Shown piece after piece: positions 1 through 7,261 of a DNA stretch of 32,325 bases. The notes under the pieces are model-generated. The model was not told where the DNA came from, made no database searches, and was given only the letters and a program-made list of their open reading frames with translations. Made by a program: the position numbers and the translations under genes. Position 1 is the first letter of the stretch. Each line of letters begins with the position of its first letter. The DNA is taken from assembly GCA_002011235.1 (NCBI GenBank), contig MTMO01000067.1, forward strand, positions 1-32,325. The letters run 5' to 3'. The stretch comes from Archaeoglobus sp. JdFR-27 (GTDB lineage Archaea; Halobacteriota; Archaeoglobi; Archaeoglobales; Archaeoglobaceae).

Positions 1-107
1 GCAACATTATGGGCACTTCTTAGTTCTAGGGTTCTGATCATCCTTCTGAGTATGTCCTCAATAATTGCCCTTGATATACCTGTAAAAACCAAACATCTCA
101 TATCCAT
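1..107 (-). CDS. Partial protein running off the left edge, function unknown
   Basis: An open frame starts with ATG at 107-105 and stays open to base 1, so only about 35 N-terminal residues are visible (MDMRCLVFTGISRAI...). The start overlaps the stop of the PAC2 gene in a TGATG arrangement, typical of translationally coupled archaeal genes, so the two are probably co-transcribed. The visible residues look like a genuine N-terminus with a hydrophobic strand followed by a helix, but I do not recognise the family and assign no function. Confidence 0.5.
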   Translation of the reverse strand, partial: MDMRCLVFTGISRAIIEDILRRMIRTLELRSAHNV

Positions 108-832
108 CACCCATACATCGGGAATTCTTCTTTTCTGGGGACTTTTTCTTCATGCATCCTTGTTTGCTCTGCAAGCTTTTGCATCTGGGTTTCTATGAAC
201 TCTGCCTCCTTGATGAGCCTCTCAACACTTATTTCCCATCCTAAGAGGCTATTCAAAACCTCTATTATCTGGGCCGAGGCTCTTGGGTCTGGATTGAAAC
301 CTGAAGTTTCTCCCAAGAGAGCTAAGCCTGGAAATCCTCTATAAACACATTCGTTTAAGATGGATCCTGCAAGTCCGGAAATTGTGCCGGTTTTGAAAAT
401 CTCAACATAATCTTTTATCTCTTCAAGCAATTCCTTGTTTGTTGCAGCCCCAAATACCCTGTGCTTTCCCTCAAAGGTAGCAACTCCGGCAAGAGAGTAT
501 AATTTACTTGCATTTATTGATTTGGCCCATTGGACTATTTCTTGGCTTAATAATCCGGAGATTTCAATCCCAATTGGGATATCTGAGTGAATAAGGATTG
601 CGTTGTGATCTTGGGACTCGTAAATCCTTATTGGAGGGGCTATTACCCCATCTATGAGTGTGGCTATAGGTGGCAATACTTCTGAACTTATAACACCTTT
701 ATACTCGAGATCAAGTTCGGTTACGAAATGGGCTGTTGCGATCGTTCCTACGAGCCCAATTCCAGGAAAGCTCGTTAACATTACCGGCTCCTTCACGCTC
801 AATTCTTGGACGATAATCTCGGTTTTTACCAT
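107..832 (-). CDS. PAC2 family protein (proteasome-assembly-chaperone-like)
   Basis: This 241-residue protein has the PAC2-family N-terminus, with the SFPGIGLVG motif at residues 21-29 followed by the VLPPIATLIDG segment. Archaeal PAC2 proteins are homologues of eukaryotic proteasome assembly chaperones and are predicted cytoplasmic ATP-grasp-enzyme-like or proteasome-associated factors; the biochemical role in archaea is not settled. The last 30 residues are charged and probably helical (EFIETQMQKLAEQTRMHEE). The gene is divergent from the DUF5611-like gene and overlaps the partial gene downstream by TGATG. Family assignment is firm and the role is inferred from homology only. Confidence 0.85.
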   Translation of the reverse strand: MVKTEIIVQELSVKEPVMLTSFPGIGLVGTIATAHFVTELDLEYKGVISSEVLPPIATLIDGVIAPPIRIYESQDHNAILIHSDIPIGIEISGLLSQEIVQWAKSINASKLYSLAGVATFEGKHRVFGAATNKELLEEIKDYVEIFKTGTISGLAGSILNECVYRGFPGLALLGETSGFNPDPRASAQIIEVLNSLLGWEISVERLIKEAEFIETQMQKLAEQTRMHEEKVPRKEEFPMYG

Positions 833-903
833 GATTGATATAGTGGCTATTAAGTTAATTAATGTTTTTCTGGGTAAATGAATGGAAGTTTTGGAATGAT
901 GGG

Positions 904-932
904 TGAATTATGAGTGGATTATGAGTGAATTA
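904..932. repeat. 11-bp imperfect direct repeat in a divergent promoter region
   Basis: TGAATTATGAG (904-914), TGGATTATGAG (915-925) and a partial TGAATTA (926-932) lie between the divergent PAC2 and DUF5611-like genes. This could be slippage-generated DNA or a regulator site; nothing in the sequence decides between them. Confidence 0.6.
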
Positions 933-982
933 AAAAGAAACTGAAATATAGGAAAAGGATTTCCTGCTTATTGGGTGGTTCG

Positions 983-1285
983 ATGAGGAAGTACAAATTC
1001 AAGAGGGGCTTTAAACCCACAAAAGAAAGGCTTGAGGAGCAGATAAACCTTCATTTCGGAGATTTTGAGAAGGATGGAGATGTCTATGTTGTACGGTATG
1101 GGGCTATTGAGGAGCTGAGGTTATGGTTTGATGGCAAATTGCTCTGTGTTGAATCGAAAACTAACCCTAAAGTTGATCCAACTACAGCTGCCGAAACCCT
1201 CAGGATGTATAATAGATTTCTTGAAGAACTCACTGGCTATACGGCGAAAGAGAGACAGAAGATGCTGAAACAGGAAATTTCATAA
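983..1285 (+). CDS. DUF5611-like small archaeal protein
   Basis: The 100-residue protein begins MRKYKFKRGF. I chose ATG at 983 rather than an upstream TTG at 971 because a GGTGG ribosome-binding site lies at 973-977, correctly spaced for ATG 983. The sequence has alternating short strands (DVYVVRYGAIEELRLWFDGKL) and a C-terminal helical part, and resembles the archaeal DUF5611 family of unknown function. It has no signal peptide or membrane segment, so it is probably cytoplasmic. It stands alone, divergent from PAC2 and convergent with the MBL hydrolase. Family recall is moderate; no activity can be proposed. Confidence 0.75.
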   Translation: MRKYKFKRGFKPTKERLEEQINLHFGDFEKDGDVYVVRYGAIEELRLWFDGKLLCVESKTNPKVDPTTAAETLRMYNRFLEELTGYTAKERQKMLKQEIS

Positions 1286-1291
1286 GAAATA

Positions 1292-1320
1292 ACTTAGATC
1301 ATTACTTAGATTATTAGATT
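1292..1320. repeat. 12-bp tandem duplication just after a stop codon
   Basis: ACTTAGATCATT (1292-1303), ACTTAGATTATT (1304-1315) and a partial AGATT (1316-1320) begin six bases after the stop of the DUF5611-like gene, in the convergent intergenic gap. Confidence 0.7.
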
Positions 1321-1332
1321 TTGCTTTTTTCT

Positions 1333-2238
1333 TCAGATCTTATTTTGAAGTTTGGCTCTTGCATAATCGATCAATCCAGCAAGGGTTAGCTGGTGAAAGC
1401 CCGAGATAATCACCGAATCCTTGGTTACCTCATAGAGATCTTGATAATCCTCATCAGCTTTCATAAGCTCAGAATGTAATTCCGAGGTTTCACCACCTTT
1501 TTCTACAACTGCTAAAGCGATCTCAGACCATTTTATAAGTTTACTCCTTAGTTTTTCTAAGAGATCATGATTTTCAGCAAATCCGAAGTGTGTGTATGCG
1601 ATAAATTCGGGTTTGAGCTCTGTCATCCTGTCAAGGGAATGAATTGCATCCTCAAGTCTGAATGGTGGAGGAGTTGTAGGCACAACCTTTCCGAAACCGT
1701 AGACGCCGGCGGAATCTCCGGGGAATAGTATTTTGTCTTTTTCAAGGAAAAAAGATACGTGATGGGGAGCATGGCCGGGAGTTAGAACGGAAAGCATGGT
1801 ATCGTTTCCGAGATCGAATTTTTGTAGGTTGCTTGCTGGTACAATCAGCCCCTCATCAACCGGCTCAGGCTCACCGTAACCCTCTGCAACTCCGCCAAGA
1901 GCGCTTTTAGATGCTTCCCAGAGCTTTGCAGGGTTGATGAGGTGTTTAGTTGCTTTGGGGTGACATACAACCTTTGCATTTGGGAGGAATTTAGTTAGTT
2001 TTCCAACCCCTCCACTATGATCGAGGTGGATGTGGGTTATGAAAATGTATTTGACATCACCTCTATCGATTTCAAGGTCTTTGAGACTTTTTAAAATTCT
2101 ATCTGCAATAGTAGCTGGACCTGTCTCAACGATCGATGGTTTTTCAGTCTTAACGATATAGAAGGAAATCGATCCTCTTTCACCGAATATTTCCGAATCA
2201 AAACAGTGAACCTTCCCTTTAACTCCACATGGAGGCAT
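1333..2238 (-). CDS. MBL-fold metallo-hydrolase
   Basis: This is a 301-residue metallo-beta-lactamase-fold hydrolase. The di-metal ligands are all visible: HIHLDH at 69-74, His156 in PGHAPHH, Asp175 in FPGDSAG and His217 in YTHFG. It has no signal peptide, so it is probably cytoplasmic. Family members hydrolyse thioesters, lactones or phosphoesters, and the substrate cannot be read from the motifs. A C-terminal region after residue 220 is helical, as in glyoxalase-II-like members. Two cysteines near the N-terminus (Cys4, Cys12) are unusual but not obviously functional. It is divergent from the dehydrogenase gene, with 125 bases between. Confidence 0.9.
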   Translation of the reverse strand: MPPCGVKGKVHCFDSEIFGERGSISFYIVKTEKPSIVETGPATIADRILKSLKDLEIDRGDVKYIFITHIHLDHSGGVGKLTKFLPNAKVVCHPKATKHLINPAKLWEASKSALGGVAEGYGEPEPVDEGLIVPASNLQKFDLGNDTMLSVLTPGHAPHHVSFFLEKDKILFPGDSAGVYGFGKVVPTTPPPFRLEDAIHSLDRMTELKPEFIAYTHFGFAENHDLLEKLRSKLIKWSEIALAVVEKGGETSELHSELMKADEDYQDLYEVTKDSVIISGFHQLTLAGLIDYARAKLQNKI

Positions 2239-2363
2239 ATTCAGAGAAGATAGAATACCTTAAAAATAGTTTCCGAATTTAGGTTGCTCAAATCATTCTC
2301 AATTACGTTAATCGTAGTCACAAAATAATAACAAATTTAAAGCTAGGTGGATATTAGAGGATC

Positions 2364-3308
2364 ATGAAGGTAGCCATTATAGAACCGCTTCAACTTCCAA
2401 AGGATTTCGTGATGAAGAAGTTTCAAGCGCTAAATTGTGATGTGGAGCTTTTCGATTCCAAGCCCGTCTCCCAGCAAGAAGTTTTTGAGCGGTGCAAAGG
2501 GGCAGAAATAGTCGTTTTGGTAAACACTCCTCTTACCGCTGAGACCCTTGAAAAGCTGGATGACTTGAAAATGGTGGCTGTATCCTTCACTGGATACGAC
2601 CATGTCGACATTGAAAAATGCAAGGAGAAAGGGATAGTTGTCTCAAATGTGCCTGAGTATTCAACACATTCTGTTGCTGAACTTGTTTTTGGGATGATTA
2701 TCGCCGCTTTGCGAAGGCTTGTTGAGTGTGATAAGGCAGTAAGGACGTTGAAAGGTAACGAAGGGCTGATAGGAAATGAGCTCTTTGGAAAAACAATGGG
2801 TGTGATAGGAACTGGCAAGATAGGTCAGAGGGTTTGTGAACTTGCCTTGGCCTTTGGAATGGAGGTTCTGGCTTACTCAAGAACTGAAAAAGAGGAATTA
2901 ATAAAGAAAGGGATCAGATATGTTCCCTTGCAGGAACTTTTAAAGAGAAGTGATATTGTAAGCATACACGTACCATTGAATAAGGAAACCAAAGGTATGA
3001 TCGGCGAGAGGGAACTTGCTTTCTTGAAAGATGGGGCGATAATCGTGAATGCTGCGAGAGGAGCAATTATCGACATCGAAGCTTTGGTAAAAGAGCTTGA
3101 GAGAGGTAGGATATTTGCATGCCTCGATGTATTCGATGTTGAGCCCCCACTTCCTGAAGGTCATAGAATACTGAAGGTTGGAAATACAATTTTAACTCCA
3201 CATGTCGGCTACTATACTAAAGAAGCCCTTGAAAGAAGACTCGATGTGACAATTGAGAACATAAAAGCATTTTTAGAGGGCAAACCGAGAAATATCGTTA
3301 ATCTTTAA
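2364..3308 (+). CDS. D-isomer 2-hydroxyacid dehydrogenase, NAD(P)-dependent
   Basis: A 314-residue cytoplasmic oxidoreductase that would interconvert a D-2-hydroxyacid and a 2-oxoacid. The split catalytic domain surrounds a Rossmann fold with GTGKIG at 149-154. The catalytic triad is Arg232 (NAARGAIID), Glu260 (DVEPP) and His280 (LTPHVG). After the second Rossmann strand the sequence is YSRT rather than the usual acidic residue, which suggests preference for NADP(H). The substrate is not certain; glyoxylate/hydroxypyruvate reductase and D-lactate dehydrogenase are candidates. The start is supported by purine-rich GAGG at 2357-2360. It ends before a T-run at 3326-3332 that could terminate transcription. 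Confidence 0.88.
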   Translation: MKVAIIEPLQLPKDFVMKKFQALNCDVELFDSKPVSQQEVFERCKGAEIVVLVNTPLTAETLEKLDDLKMVAVSFTGYDHVDIEKCKEKGIVVSNVPEYSTHSVAELVFGMIIAALRRLVECDKAVRTLKGNEGLIGNELFGKTMGVIGTGKIGQRVCELALAFGMEVLAYSRTEKEELIKKGIRYVPLQELLKRSDIVSIHVPLNKETKGMIGERELAFLKDGAIIVNAARGAIIDIEALVKELERGRIFACLDVFDVEPPLPEGHRILKVGNTILTPHVGYYTKEALERRLDVTIENIKAFLEGKPRNIVNL

Positions 3309-3325
3309 CCTAAAAAGGTAAATAA

Positions 3326-3332
3326 TTTTTTT
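3326..3332 (+). terminator. Candidate T-tract terminator
   Basis: A run of seven T residues follows the dehydrogenase stop by about 18 bases and precedes the separate mptA promoter. Archaeal RNA polymerase terminates at such T-tracts; no hairpin is required. Confidence 0.4.
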
Positions 3333-3357
3333 CTAAATCTGCACAAAACAGCTACCC

Positions 3358-3365
3358 TTTTATAC
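3358..3365 (+). promoter_or_regulatory. TATA box for mptA
   Basis: TTTATACC lies 23-30 bases before the mptA ATG at 3388, the distance expected for an archaeal promoter that gives a leaderless or nearly leaderless mRNA. Confidence 0.5.
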
Positions 3366-3387
3366 CAAAACAGTCAATTCAAAAGGG

Positions 3388-4323
3388 ATGCTTCCTGATG
3401 TACAGCTACTCCAGCCTGAAGTTCCGATTGGATTGAGTAGGGTAGGGGCAACTGGAGTAAAAAAACTGGTTCAAGTTGAAAGGAAGGGAAAAAGGCCGAT
3501 AATTCTGATATCGAGTTTCGATGTTTTTGTCGACCTTCCCTCCACTCGCAAGGGAGTCAATCTCAGCAGGAACTTTGAGGCGGTTGATGAGGTTATTGAA
3601 AGTTTGACAGCCAAACCGGTTAAAACTGTTGAAGAGCTAACTGTGAAGATGGCAGAAACCGTCCTTGAAAGACATGAGTATGCTACGAAGGCAGAGGTTA
3701 AGATGGTCTCGGAGCTGATAATGAGGAAGAGAACCCCTGCAACCTCTCAGAAAACTCAAGAAGTTGTGAAAATATTCTGCGATGCTTTGAGATGGAAGGA
3801 TGGAAGGAAAAGGGTGATGATCGGGGTGGAGGTTACCGGGATAACAGCCTGTCCTTGCGCCCAGGAGCTTGTAAAATCCAAGGCAGCAACCGAGCTTGAG
3901 AAAGCAGGATTTAGCGGGGAAGCTATCTCTAAAGTCTTCGATATAGTGCCGGTCTCAACCCACAATCAGAGGGGAAAGGCGAGGGTTAAGATTGAAATAA
4001 GGGATGAGTTTGCTCCATCTTTGGATGAGCTTATAGAGATAGCAAAGAGCGCGATGAGCTACGATGTTTACGAAATTCTGAAAAGAGGGGATGAGCTTCT
4101 TGTTGTTGAGATGGCCCATAGAAATCCGAGATTCGTCGAGGACAGTGTTAGAATAATGGCTAAAAACGTGGTTGAAAGATTTAAAGATGCTCCTGACGAC
4201 GTTCTGGTTACCTTCAGACAGGAGAATGAAGAGAGTATCCATCAGCATAATGTTGTTGCCGAAAGGGTTTCCACAATTGGTGAGTTGAGGAAAGAACTGG
4301 AATCGAATGAGAGAATCGAATGA
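3388..4323 (+). CDS. mptA: GTP cyclohydrolase MptA (archaeal FolE2 family)
   Basis: This 311-residue protein begins [20 protein letters not shown], as in archaeal MptA. MptA is the Fe(II)-dependent GTP cyclohydrolase that makes 7,8-dihydroneopterin 2',3'-cyclic phosphate, the first step of tetrahydromethanopterin synthesis. The conserved GITACPCAQ segment (about residues 152-160) supplies the family's metal-ligand cysteine, and conserved histidines occur in VSTHNQRG and ESIHQHN. It has its own TATA box. The C-terminus is unusual: a 13-bp tandem duplication at 4300-4325 spans the stop. Without the second copy the frame would end ESNEK, whereas now it ends ESNERIE. The assignment is strong. Confidence 0.95.
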   Translation: MLPDVQLLQPEVPIGLSRVGATGVKKLVQVERKGKRPIILISSFDVFVDLPSTRKGVNLSRNFEAVDEVIESLTAKPVKTVEELTVKMAETVLERHEYATKAEVKMVSELIMRKRTPATSQKTQEVVKIFCDALRWKDGRKRVMIGVEVTGITACPCAQELVKSKAATELEKAGFSGEAISKVFDIVPVSTHNQRGKARVKIEIRDEFAPSLDELIEIAKSAMSYDVYEILKRGDELLVVEMAHRNPRFVEDSVRIMAKNVVERFKDAPDDVLVTFRQENEESIHQHNVVAERVSTIGELRKELESNERIE

Positions 4324-4325
4324 GA
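4300..4325. repeat. Perfect 13-bp tandem duplication across the mptA stop codon
   Basis: GAATCGAATGAGA occurs at 4300-4312 and again at 4313-4325. The unit is not a multiple of three, so the second copy is read in a shifted frame and supplies the TGA stop at 4321-4323. The ancestral stop was probably TAG at 4328-4330. Confidence 0.9.
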
Positions 4326-4350
4326 AATAGAAAATATGTCTAAGATCTAG

Positions 4351-5883
4351 ATGCCAAAGCGAGAATTACTGCTGGCCCTAATTTTTTACTTCTTTGTATT
4401 ATTTGCTGTATTGAGTGTCGTATCGTGTGTTCCATCCGTTTCCGCCGAAATTCTGGAAGCATGTCCCAATTGTGGAAATTATGAATATGTGAAGGTCAAG
4501 GTTACCTGTGATAACGCTATTTTATCAGACGGTGAAGGTAAGATCCCCCTTAACACCAAAAATGAAATTCTGGTGGTTGCGAAAAACGCAACAGAATTCT
4601 ACAAGAGATTCGGATTTTACCCAGACATAGAAGCACAGAAAATTGATAGAAGATTTGCCCTCTCCAATCAAGGAGAGGAAATATTCCTTTTATGTAGTGG
4701 AACTTTGGAAGATGAGCTGGCGTACGGAAAAAGTGGATCTGGACTCACATCTTTTCGGGATAGAGAAGTCGTTTACTTCAGAGATGACGGAAGCTGGGAT
4801 TTTAGATATGCGGACTGGACGAGTTTTGAGCCCATTTCAGATAAAGTTTCGGGGAAGATTATCGTGTTCCCAAATGAAATTGAAATAAATGCAGAGAAAA
4901 ACCTAGTGCTCGTTTCTTATACACTGTTAGAAGATTTAAATCTCAGAGAACTTGCAAAAAAGGGAATAAAAATTGATATATTCCTTGATTCCTCTCCCGT
5001 AGGGGGGATTCCACTTGAGGAGATCGAGATTCTTAAAGATCTGAAAGCTGAGGATGTTGAAGTTCACTTCCTTGATTCCAACTCCTACAAGAACTTCCAT
5101 TACAAGTTCGCGATCATAGATGGAAGAAAAGTGATAATAACAACTGAAAACTGGAAGACCTCCAATAGGGGTTATATGGTGGAGTTTGAGAGTGAAAAGA
5201 TCGCAAAAGGGTTGCTTGATGTGATTCACTCAGACAGCAGATATAACTCCTCTCCCGGTAAAATATCAGATTTGAAGGGTTTTAAGAAATCAGGAATATC
5301 GGGAAAGGAAATTGAATTTGAAGGAGAAGTTGAAGTGTTTGTTCTCCCAGATTCTAACCCCATCTTCGGTTTTATTTCATCCTCAAAGGAGGAACTGTTG
5401 ATAGAAGTACCATACATGGATCTCACTTGGTTTGGGACGGATAAGCTCTTGAATCTAATAGAAAATGCGTGCAAAAATGGTTCGAAGGTGAGAATACTTC
5501 TTGATTCGAGCTATTCAAAGGAAAGGAATGAGGAGCTAATAAGTTTTTTGAATGAACTATCACAGAGAAAAGGATATGATCTGAAAGCGAAGCTGATAGC
5601 TTTAAAGGGTTTCGAATCTCTGCATGGGAAGATGATCTATTCAGATGACAAGTGTCTGATCACCTCTGCAAATTTTAATGAATACGGGTTTAAGTTGAAT
5701 AGAGAAGTTGGGATTGTGATAAAGAACAAAAAAGCCTGCGAGCTTCTGAGAAATCAGTTTTATGAGGATTGGAAGGATAGATTCGAAGTTTTGGACTTCA
5801 CTAAGATCCCCTCTCCTTTCACGTATGCTGTCACCATATTTTCCCTATCAATTGCGTTTCTAATTCGAACCCTCCGATCCTGA
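4351..5883 (+). CDS. Exported phospholipase D-fold protein with lamin-tail-like N-domain
   Basis: A 510-residue protein with an N-terminal hydrophobic segment (about residues 5-32) that looks like a signal peptide, and a second hydrophobic segment at the C-terminus followed by Arg/Ser, a likely membrane anchor. Residues about 35-150 resemble a lamin-tail-like domain (ALSNQGEEIFLL ... ELAYG). Two HKD phosphodiesterase motifs are intact: HYKFAIID near 250 and HGKMIYSD near 424. Each is followed by the usual TxxNW/SANF asparagine motif. The family includes secreted nucleases and phospholipases; which one is not decided here. It starts 27 bases after mptA and is probably on the same transcript, but a functional link is not evident. 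It would act outside the membrane. Confidence 0.85.
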   Translation: MPKRELLLALIFYFFVLFAVLSVVSCVPSVSAEILEACPNCGNYEYVKVKVTCDNAILSDGEGKIPLNTKNEILVVAKNATEFYKRFGFYPDIEAQKIDRRFALSNQGEEIFLLCSGTLEDELAYGKSGSGLTSFRDREVVYFRDDGSWDFRYADWTSFEPISDKVSGKIIVFPNEIEINAEKNLVLVSYTLLEDLNLRELAKKGIKIDIFLDSSPVGGIPLEEIEILKDLKAEDVEVHFLDSNSYKNFHYKFAIIDGRKVIITTENWKTSNRGYMVEFESEKIAKGLLDVIHSDSRYNSSPGKISDLKGFKKSGISGKEIEFEGEVEVFVLPDSNPIFGFISSSKEELLIEVPYMDLTWFGTDKLLNLIENACKNGSKVRILLDSSYSKERNEELISFLNELSQRKGYDLKAKLIALKGFESLHGKMIYSDDKCLITSANFNEYGFKLNREVGIVIKNKKACELLRNQFYEDWKDRFEVLDFTKIPSPFTYAVTIFSLSIAFLIRTLRS

Positions 5884-5943
5884 GTTTTCGCTTTCTATCC
5901 AAAGAGCGATAACAATTTATGCCTTATAGCCACGGTTTTTTCA

Positions 5944-7257
5944 ATGCAATCTGGATTTGAGGATGTCAGGCAGAGAGGATTCTTGAGCAGGCATAAGGTT
6001 GAGGAGGTTATGCAGAAATTGGAAGAATTTAAGATCAATCTGCTAGAAGTTGAGGAAATAGATTTTCGTGAAAGCCTTAATCGAGTTTGTGCTGAAGACG
6101 TCGTATCGAAGAGAAACATACCTCCTTTCAATCGTTCTGCAGTTGATGGTTATGCGTTGAAGGCTGAAGAAACCTTTGGGGCAAGCATGAACAATCCCGT
6201 GATTTTCAGGGTTGTTGGAGAGGTTGAAATTGGTGAAGGAGGTTTGATAGAGGTACAAGAAGGAGAGGCAGTGAGAATATCCACAGGCGCTCCGATGCCG
6301 AAGAACGCGGATGCAGTTGTTATGATCGAGCATACTTCAAAAATCGAGGGAGATTACATCGAAGTTTACTCATCTCTACCGCCATGGAAGAACGTATCAA
6401 GGATCGGTGAGGACTTGAGGGAAGGAGAAGTCGTGATAAAAAAAGGAGAGATAATCCAACCCCATCATATCGCTTTGCTTGCCGCATCTGGCAATCTTAG
6501 GATTAAAGTTTTCAGAAAACCGATTGTTGGTGTTGTTTCCACAGGAAACGAGTTAGTTGATGCAGTTGAGGTTAATACGGTTGAAGCCAAGAAAGATCTT
6601 CAAGAGGGAAAGATTGTTGACACAAATAGATATATGTTAATGAACTTGGTGAGGCAGTATAATGCCAAGCCTATCGATTTTGGGATCGTCAAAGATGACC
6701 TGGAAACTCTTAGAAATATCTTAATCTCTGCTCTGAAGAAAACAGACATTCTTATTTTTAGTGGAGCAACCTCAGTTGGAACAAAGGATCTTCTGCCAGA
6801 GATTATCAACGAATTCAGGGAAGTTGGGGATCTATTTATCCATGGAATTGCGATAAAACCGGGGATGCCCACTGGTATAACCTCGATTCGGGGAAAGCCG
6901 GTTTTGCTCTTGCCTGGCTTCCCAGTAGCGTCATATATCGCTTTCAATCTTCTTTTTCCAAAGATCGTTTTCAGGATGTATGGGTTAGATTTTAAAGAAT
7001 TCTACCCTCCAGGAAGCATTCTAAAGGCCGTTGCCGGAATGAGGATTCCTTCAACTGCAGGAGTAAGGACCTTTACCAGGGCCATTCTGGAAAAGAAAGG
7101 GGATAGACTCTTTGCTTACCCCCTGAGAACATCCGGTTCAGGAATCCTATCTTCACTCTCAAAAGCCCACGGGATAATAGAGGTTTCCGAGGAAAAAGAG
7201 GGAATAGAAGAAGGAGAAGAAGTGGAGATAAGGCTGATCAATTACTTTTTCGGGTGA
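5944..7257 (+). CDS. moeA: Molybdopterin molybdenumtransferase MoeA, first paralogue
   Basis: A 437-residue MoeA-family protein, which inserts molybdate or tungstate into adenylylated molybdopterin. The family signatures are PPFNRSAVDGYA, GAPMPKNADAVVMIE and VVSTGNEL. Two normally conserved active-site segments deviate. SGATSVGTKD replaces SGGTSxGxxD. LPGFPVAS replaces the usual LPGNPxSA, losing the asparagine. The second MoeA, which starts four bases after this stop codon, keeps both consensus segments. Archaea often hold two MoeA proteins, proposed to divide molybdenum and tungsten handling, so this copy may be specialised. A TATA-like AATTTATG lies about 30 bases before the ATG. Confidence 0.93.
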   Translation: MQSGFEDVRQRGFLSRHKVEEVMQKLEEFKINLLEVEEIDFRESLNRVCAEDVVSKRNIPPFNRSAVDGYALKAEETFGASMNNPVIFRVVGEVEIGEGGLIEVQEGEAVRISTGAPMPKNADAVVMIEHTSKIEGDYIEVYSSLPPWKNVSRIGEDLREGEVVIKKGEIIQPHHIALLAASGNLRIKVFRKPIVGVVSTGNELVDAVEVNTVEAKKDLQEGKIVDTNRYMLMNLVRQYNAKPIDFGIVKDDLETLRNILISALKKTDILIFSGATSVGTKDLLPEIINEFREVGDLFIHGIAIKPGMPTGITSIRGKPVLLLPGFPVASYIAFNLLFPKIVFRMYGLDFKEFYPPGSILKAVAGMRIPSTAGVRTFTRAILEKKGDRLFAYPLRTSGSGILSSLSKAHGIIEVSEEKEGIEEGEEVEIRLINYFFG

Positions 7258-7261
7258 AAAG

